Shown: in pieces, positions 51,360 to 59,998 of the stretch
How the letters are laid out: each line of letters begins with the position of its first letter
How positions within the stretch are numbered: the first letter of the stretch is position 1
Assembly (NCBI GenBank): GCA_030065875.1
Contig: JASJCR010000003.1
Coordinates: forward strand, 1-64,000
Direction of reading: 5' to 3'
From: Ardenticatenaceae bacterium
GTDB taxonomy: Bacteria; Chloroflexota; Anaerolineae; Promineifilales; Promineifilaceae
Length of the DNA stretch: 64,000 nt
Made by a program: the position numbers and the translations under genes
The notes under the pieces: generated by a model
Told to the model about the DNA's origin: nothing
What the model saw: the letters and a program-made list of their open reading frames with translations, nothing else
Database searches by the model: none

Positions 51360-54300
51360 ATGGGTGAACCTCAAAACATTCAGCTGCAGTTTCTCGGTCC
51401 ATTACTCATATCCTCACCTCAATCTATTCCCCCTCTGCGTCGAAAAACCCGCGCCATCCTGGCTTATCTGGCCATTACCAACCGGTCACATACCCGCCGT
51501 CACCTAATGGATCTTTTTTGCCAGGAGGCGGCCGATCCTTCACGGGCGTTAGCCGTGCTGCTCAGCCGCATTCGCAAGCTGTTGGGTAAAGATGCCCTCC
51601 ATACAAAAAATCGATCCATTCAGTTAAATGTCGCTTTGGTCAGCGTTGATGTGCTAACCTTTCAAGAGTTTCTCGGTGGGGATGTGGCCGATCAATCGAT
51701 TGAACGTGTTGAGGCGGCCGTTTTGCTCTATCGGGGCGACTTGCTCAGCGGCCTAACCCTCAACGACGCCCCTGAATTTGAGCTGTGGCTTCTGGCTCAG
51801 CGAGCACAAATGCGGCATTTGCTGGAGCGAGGCTTGATGAGGCTTGTCAGCGATCATGTCGAGCAAAATCAGCTGGATGTCGCCCTGAGGTATGCTCAGC
51901 AGCTGGTGCAGCACAATCCCCTGTTGGAAAATGCTCACAGTCAGCTTATTTGGCTATATGCGCAGACGGGGCAGAGAGACGCCGCCCTGCAGCAGTATGT
52001 TTATTGTCGGGAACTGCTGCAAAGAGAGCTGGCCGTTGAGCCAGGGGAGCTGCTGCAAAAGTTGGCCTCTAATTTGGAAGCCGATCAGCCGTTTCCAACC
52101 CAAGCCGTCCATAAACCGGCCGTTTCCGAACCGTCTACACCGGTCGCTTCTGATTTTGTCGGCCGCGCGGCCGAGCTCAACCTCCTGCAAGCGGCCTGGC
52201 CGCGGGTGAAAACAGGCAGTGGAGCGGTCATCGTCATTGCCGCACAGGCCGGTGGAGGAAAAACGCGTCTGGTTGAAGAGTTTGTACGCAAACTACCCCA
52301 ATCGGCCGTTTTGACCGGCCGCTGTTATGAATCCAGCCACGCGCTGCCATACGAGCCGTGGTTGGGTATGTTGGAGCAGCATCTGCAGCGGTTAAATGAT
52401 AAGGCGATAAAGCAGCTTTCCTTACAAACGCGTACCTTTATCGGCCGGCTCCTGCCACAGTTGGTTCGGGGAGTGCCCCCGCATGTTTCGCGGGGCACGT
52501 TTACAGAGGCCGAACAGCTCTATACGGCCGTGGTGGATTTCCTCACTCAGTCAGTGGATGGCCAGTCCCCTCAAACGGTTTTTTTTCTGGACGATTTGCA
52601 GTGGGCGGATGAGGCCAGCCTGAGATTGTTTCACTACTTGGCGCAGCGAAGCGACCGCCTTCCCTGGCTGCTCATCGGATCATATCGTCCGGAAGAAGCC
52701 GCCCAATCGCCACCGCTGCTGCTGCTGCTGAATGATTTGGCCCGCCGCCGGGTGACAAAAATTTCCATGCCTCCGCTAACCTTAGATGAAGTAACCGAGT
52801 TGATCGGCCATCTTTGGCCCGGCCTTTCTATCGCTCAACGCCCAGCCGTCGCCGAAAAGCTCAGGCACACAACCGGCGGCAACGCCTTGTTTGTCACGGC
52901 CGTGCTGCGCGAATTGGCCCATACCGACATCGTTCCGAAAGGTTTTCCCATCCCGGCGTCGGTGCAGGATTTAATCGTCCGTCATCTGCACCGTTTGCCT
53001 GAGGGGTGTCGTCAGGTTTGGGAAGGATTGGCGGTTTGGGGAAATGCGGCGGCGGTGTCGCCGCTGCAATTTATCAGCGGCCGCAGCATGGATGAAGTTG
53101 TCCAGGCGGTGGAGCTGGGTTTGCAGGCGGGCATGATAGGAGAAAAATCAACCGCCTCCGTCACCACCTACGTTTTTCACCACGATTTGGTGCGAGAAGC
53201 GGTTTTGACCGTCATTTCGACGGTGCGCCAGCAGCGCCTGCATTATCGCAGCGCTTTGTGGCTCTCTCGCCTGGCCGAACGGCAACCGGCGGCCGCCCAG
53301 GACGAGATCGCCGGTCGAATCGTCGTCCACGCCAAACAGGGTGAAGGGTTTCTGCTCCTGTTTCGCTGGGCATCAAAAGCGGCCGCGCACGCCCGTCACA
53401 TGTTTGCCTATCACGATGCGTTAACCCTGCTGGAAACGGGAATCGAGGCGTTTAATCACTGCCAACTCGACCCTGATTTTGATATCAAAGCGGGTGAAAT
53501 CATCCTTTTTAGCCTGATGATCGAGTGGTTATCTTACTGCGATATGGTGGGCAAACCCGAGGCACAAATTGAATCGTTTTTGGAGCAGGCGACACAGCTC
53601 CACAACCGCCACCCGGCCCCGGAACGGGCCGCCAACCTTCACTTGACTCAGGCTAATTTGAATCCCGACCATCGTCAGGGGATTGTTGAGGCTCGGCAGG
53701 CGTTTAAACAATTTGGACAGCTGGGGCAGCCACAGATGGCGGCCACCGCCCTGGTGTCGGCGGCAGCAAGACACCTCTCCCTGAGCGAAAACAAAAACAG
53801 CCAGCGCGTTTTCTCAGAAGCGCTGGAGCTGTATCAGCAGATAGGGGACGTGCCGGGTCAGGTTTTGTCTCTGAGCGGATTAGGTTGGGTGGCCCTTAAT
53901 TTGGGTGAAGTGGCGTTGGCTTTAAAAGTTCTCGAGCAGGCGCTGGGAATGAGCCGGGAGCGGGGAGATCGTCTTGGCGAAGCCCAAACCCTCTATGTGA
54001 TGACGGCCGCCTGGGGATTTTATCATGCGCCTGAGCAGATGATGAAGCTGGCCAATGAGGCCATTGAAATTTATGATCAGATCGGTTTTGCGGTTCGGGC
54101 CAATCGCCCCCTGATGTATATCGGCCTGGCCCACGACACGCGGGGTGATGTAGACCGCGCTTTGTCGATTTATGAACGAGTATTGGAGGAAGCCTCTCGG
54201 CGGCAGGATACCTGGCTGGTCGGCTGGGTGTCGCAGCTGATCGGCCGTATCTTTCTGGAGCGGGGAGATGCAGTCACGGCCGCCAAACACCTTCAGAAGG

Positions 54301-54662
54301 CGCGGCAAACTCGCATTTTGACGGGGGAGGTGCAAAACCAGGTCAGCGATTTAGCCTGGCTGGGTCGTTTGGCGCTGGCTCAGGGAAATGTGCAGGAGGC
54401 CCTCAAGCTGACCGATCAGGCGGTTAGTCAGCTTGATAACTTTTATGGGGAGTTTTACGTTTGGGAACAGCCGGATGTGCTTCGGTGCCGGGCTGAAGCC
54501 CTTGCCGCGGCCGGGCAGTTTGCGGCGGCGGAGACGATAGCTCAGAGGGCACGAATAACGCTGCAGCGCTTTGCAGACCAAATTGACGATCCGGTGCTCC
54601 GCAAGGGATACTTTGCTTATCGACGGAATGCTGCGGTGAGAACGGCCGTTTTCAAACAATAG
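51360..54662 (+). CDS. BTAD-AAA STAND regulator (SARP-like)
   Basis: 1100 aa. The N-terminus is a winged helix plus BTAD (about 8-245: LQFLGPLLIS, RKTRAILAYLAIT, LLYRGDLLSG, QLIWLYAQTGQRDAALQQYVYCRELLQRELAVEPGE). Then comes an AAA/STAND NTPase with FVGRAAELNLL, Walker A AQAGGGKT (295-302) and Walker B TVFFLDDLQWADEAS, followed by about 450 residues of TPR-like repeats. Such proteins are large activators of secondary metabolism or stress genes. It follows the 81-aa protein and is followed by a secreted protein at 54737. Confidence 0.9.
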   Translation: MGEPQNIQLQFLGPLLISSPQSIPPLRRKTRAILAYLAITNRSHTRRHLMDLFCQEAADPSRALAVLLSRIRKLLGKDALHTKNRSIQLNVALVSVDVLTFQEFLGGDVADQSIERVEAAVLLYRGDLLSGLTLNDAPEFELWLLAQRAQMRHLLERGLMRLVSDHVEQNQLDVALRYAQQLVQHNPLLENAHSQLIWLYAQTGQRDAALQQYVYCRELLQRELAVEPGELLQKLASNLEADQPFPTQAVHKPAVSEPSTPVASDFVGRAAELNLLQAAWPRVKTGSGAVIVIAAQAGGGKTRLVEEFVRKLPQSAVLTGRCYESSHALPYEPWLGMLEQHLQRLNDKAIKQLSLQTRTFIGRLLPQLVRGVPPHVSRGTFTEAEQLYTAVVDFLTQSVDGQSPQTVFFLDDLQWADEASLRLFHYLAQRSDRLPWLLIGSYRPEEAAQSPPLLLLLNDLARRRVTKISMPPLTLDEVTELIGHLWPGLSIAQRPAVAEKLRHTTGGNALFVTAVLRELAHTDIVPKGFPIPASVQDLIVRHLHRLPEGCRQVWEGLAVWGNAAAVSPLQFISGRSMDEVVQAVELGLQAGMIGEKSTASVTTYVFHHDLVREAVLTVISTVRQQRLHYRSALWLSRLAERQPAAAQDEIAGRIVVHAKQGEGFLLLFRWASKAAAHARHMFAYHDALTLLETGIEAFNHCQLDPDFDIKAGEIILFSLMIEWLSYCDMVGKPEAQIESFLEQATQLHNRHPAPERAANLHLTQANLNPDHRQGIVEARQAFKQFGQLGQPQMAATALVSAAARHLSLSENKNSQRVFSEALELYQQIGDVPGQVLSLSGLGWVALNLGEVALALKVLEQALGMSRERGDRLGEAQTLYVMTAAWGFYHAPEQMMKLANEAIEIYDQIGFAVRANRPLMYIGLAHDTRGDVDRALSIYERVLEEASRRQDTWLVGWVSQLIGRIFLERGDAVTAAKHLQKARQTRILTGEVQNQVSDLAWLGRLALAQGNVQEALKLTDQAVSQLDNFYGEFYVWEQPDVLRCRAEALAAAGQFAAAETIAQRARITLQRFADQIDDPVLRKGYFAYRRNAAVRTAVFKQ

Positions 54663-54736
54663 GGTTTGGAAACAACTTTGGAAACATCAATCCGGTATCC
54701 TTCAAGTTCAAAGAAAGAGAAACTTGGAGAAAGGGT

Positions 54737-57487
54737 TTGCGAAAATTTTTGCTTCTTTTAGCAATTGAGATCGTCTTGGGGATCTTGCTGTGGAGATGCG
54801 CGGTATCCGCCCAGGCCCGGACGCCTGAAAGGCCGGCACAGCTCACTCCGATTGCCTGGCAGCGGCAGCTGATCGACGCCCGCGGCTTTGCCGGGCAGTC
54901 CAGTGATTTGGTGTTGGACCAAAATGGACACCCTCATATCATTTTTTGGCGCAGTGAAGGAACCAGCAGCATTTTATATTATGCCCGGTGGGATGGGGTC
55001 ACCTGGATCAAGGAGCGAGTTGATAATCGGTTCAGGGTCGGTAACGAGGTTAGCATAGCGATCGATGACCAGCAGCGGCCGCACGTTGTTTATCAGGATT
55101 CGATCAACCAGGATCTTTACTATGCATTTCGGGAGGCGAGTGGCTGGCAAAGGTCACGCTTACTCGATCAGGGGGTAGTCGGCCGCTTTAACAATGTTGC
55201 CTTGACCAATACCGGCCTGGCAATCTCTTATCTGGATGAAACACAGGGAGCGCTTAAGGTCATCTTTGGCACGGCAGGGACCTTCAACTTTGGGGCGCCC
55301 CAGTTCGTTGCTCAGACAACGACCCTGGATCAGCACGGGTTGGCGGTGAACAGTTTGGGAAGGCCTGGCATCACTTATCACGATTCGAGCAGCGGAGATT
55401 TGATGCTGGCCACGCGGAATATCAACGGCACATGGTCGATAGAAACGGTGGCGGATTTTGCTGACGTCGGCCGCACCAGCAGCCTGATATATGACAGCAG
55501 CGATATTCCGCACGTCACCGGTTCGGTTTTGTATCAAGGCCGCTATTTTCTCAATTATTACGCCAAAAATGGCGCAAGCTGGGTGGAAGAGAGCGTGGCC
55601 GCAGACGTGAACCTCAATCTGGGCCGTTTTCATGAAATGACTCTCGATCAGAGCGATCGTCCCGTGGTAGCTTATATCAATCAGACCCAAAATCAATTGA
55701 TGCTGGCCCGTCGTGAGAGTCCGCATACCTGGCAAATTGAGACCGTTGATACTTTAGATATCTCTCGCGTTGGCGGTATTGGTGTTGATGCCGCCAATCA
55801 GCCAATCATGAGCGGTTACCAAAGAAGTTTTGGGGATTTGATCGTGTTCAGCGGGGGCAACGATTGGCAAACGCGCATTGTTTACGACAACAATGCCCAG
55901 CCCAATTATCGGCCGTCTCTGGCCCTCAACGGGCACTCCCCGGCCGTGGCTTTTCACACCGAAGCAACCCAACCCGATTCCGCGCAGCTGGTAACGTGGG
56001 ATGGGTCCAGCTGGGCAGATGATGTCGTTGCCCCGGATGCCGATGCTGCGGTGACCACGCCCGTGGTATTTGCGGCTGATGGGCAGCCGCGGATCGCCTA
56101 CTATCGAACCAGCACCCGTCAAGTGATGTATGCGACGCTGGTCAACAACGTCTGGCAGGCGGTTCCGGTGGCGACTTTACCGGTCGGAACAACAATGGGG
56201 CCGGACCTGGTATTGATGTTAGCCGGTCAACAAGAAGACCCTACACTGGCGTTCAGCATCTACGACGGCACGGCCGTGATCAAGGTGATGAGAGGGATTG
56301 ATGGGGTGTGGCGCGAAGGAACCCTGCCTGTACCGGGCCAATCTGCCCCCCTGACGCCGCTGTCGGCCGATTATCACGTGGGTGGCGCAGTGGGAGTCGC
56401 CTACTTTAATCCGGTAAACAACACCATCAATGAAGCCAGATTTGACGGTCAATGGCAGGAGAGCATCGTAGCCAACGGGGTTCAGGCCACGGCCATCTCC
56501 ACCACGGTGGCCCGCCATCGTCGTGATAATGGCACCCCCTTTAATTCCCCCACAATAACCTATTACGATACTAACTCCGGCCAGATCATTTATGCCCGAC
56601 TGGCAGATGTGTCCACGTGGATTCCGCGAGTTGTGGCCACGCCAAGCAGTCAGGTGAATTCGCTGGCCACGGTCTTTATTGGCAATTCTACCGTTCGCCC
56701 ACGCATTGCGGTCGTTACGGTCGACAATACAGTGCGCCTTTTTGGCGCTGACAGCAGAGATTTTTTCTGGTCTGAAGAAACGGTTGTGGCGGCCGGAGCG
56801 GCCGTTCGTTCCCATGTTAACCTCGCTATGGGGGATCGCGAACGGCTGACCTATCTCGAAAATGGCGTGGTGATGCACGCTTTCCGCACGGCTACGACCC
56901 GTGCCCCGGTGGTTCCCGGTGAGGACAGTAACGGAATGGTCGGGCTTCTCAAATCGCAGTGCATGTGTTTATTGTCTGCCGAGTATTGTGGCCGGTTGCT
57001 GTGGGACCCGCGTCCTGATGCCCGGTCAGGTTTACAGGCTGCCGCCATAACCGCTCCTTTCAATGAAGACGGAGCCGACATGGCTGCCCTCACCAAAATT
57101 TTTGAGGCCACCCCCGAGGGTCAGGCGTTTTTGGATACTTATATCACGCACGATCTCGAACTGACATTCATATTAGCGAGCGATCCCTCGCTGACATGGG
57201 ATGCATTCCGCACGCTGGAAAACCTGATGCCCGGGCTATCGGCATTTACTAAAGGGCAGGGATCTTTGGTTGTAATCGATCAGGCGCTAATGGATCAGGC
57301 CCTGGATATTTGGCAGCGTGTCGAAGCCGAAGCGAGCCCCGGATTGGCGGCGGTCATCAATCAATACCTGACCGACACCAATAATTTGCAGCTTTACGTG
57401 GGAATGACGTTTGATGAGTGGGCGGCAACACTCGGTGTAAATCCACCGGCCGTACAAAAGACATTTTTGCCGGTTGTGTTGAGATAG
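54737..57487 (+). CDS. Large secreted propeller-like protein with C-terminal TFLPVVLR
   Basis: 916 aa, TTG start at 54737 with AAAGGG upstream. A hydrophobic signal (about 1-26) is followed by repeated blades of about 45-50 residues with the pattern D-x-x-x-x-P-x-V/I-x-Y-x-D/N-S (HPHIIFWRSEGT, RPHVVYQDSINQDLYYAF, RPGITYHDSSSGDLMLA, RPVVAYINQTQNQLMLAR, QPRIAYYRTSTRQVMYA). A Cys-rich segment near 735 (SQCMCLLSAEYC) and a helical end follow. The last residues are VQKTFLPVVLR. Likely cell surface; function unknown. It immediately follows the BTAD gene and could be its target. Confidence 0.75.
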   Translation: MRKFLLLLAIEIVLGILLWRCAVSAQARTPERPAQLTPIAWQRQLIDARGFAGQSSDLVLDQNGHPHIIFWRSEGTSSILYYARWDGVTWIKERVDNRFRVGNEVSIAIDDQQRPHVVYQDSINQDLYYAFREASGWQRSRLLDQGVVGRFNNVALTNTGLAISYLDETQGALKVIFGTAGTFNFGAPQFVAQTTTLDQHGLAVNSLGRPGITYHDSSSGDLMLATRNINGTWSIETVADFADVGRTSSLIYDSSDIPHVTGSVLYQGRYFLNYYAKNGASWVEESVAADVNLNLGRFHEMTLDQSDRPVVAYINQTQNQLMLARRESPHTWQIETVDTLDISRVGGIGVDAANQPIMSGYQRSFGDLIVFSGGNDWQTRIVYDNNAQPNYRPSLALNGHSPAVAFHTEATQPDSAQLVTWDGSSWADDVVAPDADAAVTTPVVFAADGQPRIAYYRTSTRQVMYATLVNNVWQAVPVATLPVGTTMGPDLVLMLAGQQEDPTLAFSIYDGTAVIKVMRGIDGVWREGTLPVPGQSAPLTPLSADYHVGGAVGVAYFNPVNNTINEARFDGQWQESIVANGVQATAISTTVARHRRDNGTPFNSPTITYYDTNSGQIIYARLADVSTWIPRVVATPSSQVNSLATVFIGNSTVRPRIAVVTVDNTVRLFGADSRDFFWSEETVVAAGAAVRSHVNLAMGDRERLTYLENGVVMHAFRTATTRAPVVPGEDSNGMVGLLKSQCMCLLSAEYCGRLLWDPRPDARSGLQAAAITAPFNEDGADMAALTKIFEATPEGQAFLDTYITHDLELTFILASDPSLTWDAFRTLENLMPGLSAFTKGQGSLVVIDQALMDQALDIWQRVEAEASPGLAAVINQYLTDTNNLQLYVGMTFDEWAATLGVNPPAVQKTFLPVVLR

Positions 57488-57522
57488 ATCATAGCGGTGC
57501 TGGGTGGTAACAAAACGAAAAT

Positions 57523-58515
57523 TTACCCCCAGCGCCAGACGGAGCAGGCCATCGAGATACCGCCTCCACTGGCGATAAAAAGCACCAAATCCCCCGGTTT
57601 TGGTCCGCGACCCTGCTCGAGGGCATCATCGAGGGCCATTGGCACGCAGGCCGACCCGGTGTAACCCCATTTGTCCATAATCCAGTGGGTTTTTTCCAGC
57701 GGCTGACCGATGATGCCCATGATTTCTTTTATCGTGTTGACGTTGAGCTGTGTCATTACATAAAAATCAACGTCATCGACGGTAAGCCCGGCTCTGGAGA
57801 CGGTTTCATAAATCAGGGGCGGCCAGTTTTCGGCATTAAACGTCGGCGGGAACCGCTTGACAAACTGCACCCGCGGAACGCCATCATTGATGCCGGGATC
57901 TTCTTTTGATTGAACCGTACCTCCGGCAAAGATCCCCAGTCCGTTAAAATGCTCTCCAAAGGTGCGACGCGCCCCGGCTAAAAATCCCGGCTTGTCGGCC
58001 GCACCCAAAACCACCGCACCGGCTCCGTCGGCAAAGAGGGTGCAGGTTTTGTGATCGGTGTAGTCAATGAAGCGGCTCATCCCGTAGGCTCCGATCACCA
58101 ACACGCGGTTTATTTGGCGATCGGTCATGATGAAGCGCGCCCCGGTATCAGCGGCCGAGACCCACCCGGCACAGGCACAATTCATGTCAAACGCACCAAC
58201 CGTGGGTGGCAATCCCAGCTTGTGCTGCACGACCACGGCCGTGGCCGGACTCAGATAGTCGGGGGTGTCGGTGGCCACAATCACCAGATCGATATCGTCC
58301 GGAGTCAGGCCGGCCCGGGTCAGCGCCTGCCGGCCGGCATACGCGGCAAGGTCGCTTGTTGCTTCGTCATCAGCCATCACGTGACGGGTTTTGATACCCA
58401 CGTTTTTGACCAGCCACTCGTCGACTTCCCGTCCCAAAATCCGGTCAAAATAGGCGTTGTCGAGCATTTTTTGCGGCACATAGCGGCCAGTAGAGAGGAT
58501 TTGAGCGTATCTCAT
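57523..58515 (-). CDS. KAS III (FabH)-like protein with altered catalytic residues
   Basis: 330 aa from ATG 58515; the frame is open to 58596 only through a heptad repeat. The thiolase fold of beta-ketoacyl-ACP synthase III is clear: VPQKMLDNAYFDRILGREVDEWLVKNVGIKTRHV, active-site Cys in DMNCACAGW (C115), FADGAGAVVLG and ASGGGISMACS. Aligning the end with FabH, the catalytic His (VPHQAN) corresponds to VMTQLN (T254) and the catalytic Asn (HGNTSAAS) to WGYTGSAC (Y284). It may therefore be a non-decarboxylating acyltransferase-like enzyme. No fatty acid genes are adjacent. Confidence 0.85.
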   Translation of the reverse strand: MRYAQILSTGRYVPQKMLDNAYFDRILGREVDEWLVKNVGIKTRHVMADDEATSDLAAYAGRQALTRAGLTPDDIDLVIVATDTPDYLSPATAVVVQHKLGLPPTVGAFDMNCACAGWVSAADTGARFIMTDRQINRVLVIGAYGMSRFIDYTDHKTCTLFADGAGAVVLGAADKPGFLAGARRTFGEHFNGLGIFAGGTVQSKEDPGINDGVPRVQFVKRFPPTFNAENWPPLIYETVSRAGLTVDDVDFYVMTQLNVNTIKEIMGIIGQPLEKTHWIMDKWGYTGSACVPMALDDALEQGRGPKPGDLVLFIASGGGISMACSVWRWG

Positions 58516-58522
58516 AGTTTGG

Positions 58523-58641
58523 AGTGCTAAGTTCTGAGTCCTAAGTTCTGAGTGCTGAGGTTGAATCGGTCCCGCTTTTTCTTCGTCATGTCTCAACGGC
58601 AGCCAGCTAACTCAGGACTTTCAACTGAGGACTCAGGACTT
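58523..58641. repeat. Paired heptad repeat, consensus AGTNCTR
   Basis: Five in-phase heptamers AGTNCTR span 58523-58557 (AGTGCTA, AGTTCTG, AGTCCTA, AGTTCTG, AGTGCTG). After a 52-bp core, the reverse-complement heptamers (CAGGACT type) run from 58610 to 58641. The arms can fold back on each other. The element starts 8 bp upstream of the KAS III start codon, in the leader of that gene. Confidence 0.8.
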
Positions 58642-58788
58642 AATTGTCACCTTATGTCCAAAATCATTCTAACAACAATTTGTTACACTCAAACTACAAC
58701 CTTTTCCTGTAACTTCGGTGTAGCTGCGGTATCTATAATGTAAATCTGGACAATCAGGCGTTACTTCAGAGAAAACCGCCCCTCTTTG

Positions 58789-58816
58789 CACTTTTTCCTT
58801 TAAACTTTGAACTGTG
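58789..58816. repeat. Heptad repeat, consensus NNCTTTN
   Basis: Four in-phase units, CACTTTT, TCCTTTA, AACTTTG and AACTGTG, lie 46 bp before the alpha/beta-hydrolase gene. CACTTTA and AACTTTG also occur in the right arm of the element at 1073, so this consensus is present at two distant loci. Confidence 0.6.
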
Positions 58817-58861
58817 AGTTGCTTAATCTGAGGACCATAAACTTTATAAAGGAGTTTCCCC

Positions 58862-59914
58862 ATGTCATCCATCCCTACCCTCCCAGGTATTCAATCTGAA
58901 ATAATCGCCACCGAACGCCTCAAAATGCACGTGCTTTCCAGCGGTCCTTCAAGCGGGATACCGGTCGTTTTTGTTCACGGCAACGTCTCTTCCGCGACCT
59001 TTTGGGAAGAAACGATGCTGACGCTGCCTCAAGGGTATCGAGCGATCGCTCCTGACCTGCGCGGCTACGGGGATACCGAAGCGGCACCCATCGACGCCAC
59101 TCAGGGGCTGGACGACATGGCGGCCGATATTCATGGCCTGCTGGAGCAGATCGGAATGGTTCGCTACCACATGGTCGGCCACAGTATGGGCGGCAACGTC
59201 CTGATGAAGTACGCCATTCACTACCCGGCTGAAATTTTGTCGTTAACCCTGGTGGCGACCGGTTCCCCTTATGGTTACGGCGGGACCAAGGGAGTGGACG
59301 GGCAGCCGGTCTATGATGATGGGGCTCCGGCCGGGGGCGGCACCGGCAATCCGGACTTTATCAAGCTGCTGCAGGAAAAATTCCGCGGCGATGACAATCC
59401 GCTGGCACCCATCAACGTCATGCGCCAATTTTATTTTAAGCCGCCGTTTATCGCCCAGCGGGAACAGGCATTGCTTTCTTCGATGTTGGCCATCCAGATC
59501 GGCGAGGATCATTATCCCGGTGATTTTGTCCCGTCCGAAAACTGGTTTGGGGTGGCCCCGGGCAGCAAGGGGGTCCTCAATGCACTGTCCGGCAAACATT
59601 ATGACGCCAGTGGCATCGTCGATATTTCGCTCAAGCCACCGATCCTGTGGGTTCGAGGCGACGCGGACCAGATTGTAGGCAACCTGGCTATGTTTGAAGG
59701 GGCGGCCCTGGGCTCGATTGGGGCCATCCCCGGCTGGCCCGGTGAGGAGGAGTGCCCACCACAGCCGATGATCGATCAGATTCGAGCGGTACTCGATCAG
59801 TATCAGGCCAACGGCGGCCGCTATGAAGAGGTAGTCATCACCGACGCCGGTCACACCCCTTATATTGAAAAACCGATTGAGTTTAATTTGGCGTTTCATA
59901 AACACATCCAATAA
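58862..59914 (+). CDS. Alpha/beta-fold hydrolase
   Basis: 350 aa. Oxyanion region VVFVHGNVSS; nucleophile elbow GHSMGGN; the acid probably in LWVRGDADQIV; catalytic His in TDAGHTPYIEKP. A lid insertion of about 100 residues (around 140-250: YGYGGTKGVDGQPVYDDGAPAGGGTGNPDF) makes it longer than usual. Haloalkane dehalogenases, epoxide hydrolases and esterases share this plan. ATG 58862 follows AAAGGAG. Substrate unknown. It is flanked by heptad repeats on both sides. Confidence 0.87.
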   Translation: MSSIPTLPGIQSEIIATERLKMHVLSSGPSSGIPVVFVHGNVSSATFWEETMLTLPQGYRAIAPDLRGYGDTEAAPIDATQGLDDMAADIHGLLEQIGMVRYHMVGHSMGGNVLMKYAIHYPAEILSLTLVATGSPYGYGGTKGVDGQPVYDDGAPAGGGTGNPDFIKLLQEKFRGDDNPLAPINVMRQFYFKPPFIAQREQALLSSMLAIQIGEDHYPGDFVPSENWFGVAPGSKGVLNALSGKHYDASGIVDISLKPPILWVRGDADQIVGNLAMFEGAALGSIGAIPGWPGEEECPPQPMIDQIRAVLDQYQANGGRYEEVVITDAGHTPYIEKPIEFNLAFHKHIQ

Positions 59915-59919
59915 GACCA

Positions 59920-59988
59920 CAGACAACAGACGTCAGACCTCAGAAATCGGCCCTCTGATGTCTGTTGTCTGATGTCTGATGTCTGTTA
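59920..59988. repeat. Paired heptad repeat, consensus CAGACNN
   Basis: Four in-phase heptamers CAGACAA, CAGACGT, CAGACCT, CAGAAAT (59920-59947) are followed by a 6-bp core (CGGCCC) and five in-phase heptamers TCTGATG or TCTGTTG (59954-59988). The second block is the reverse complement of the first, so a nearly perfect hairpin results. It fills the whole gap between the hydrolase and the regulator gene. Confidence 0.8.
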
Positions 59989-59998
59989 AACTGTGTTC

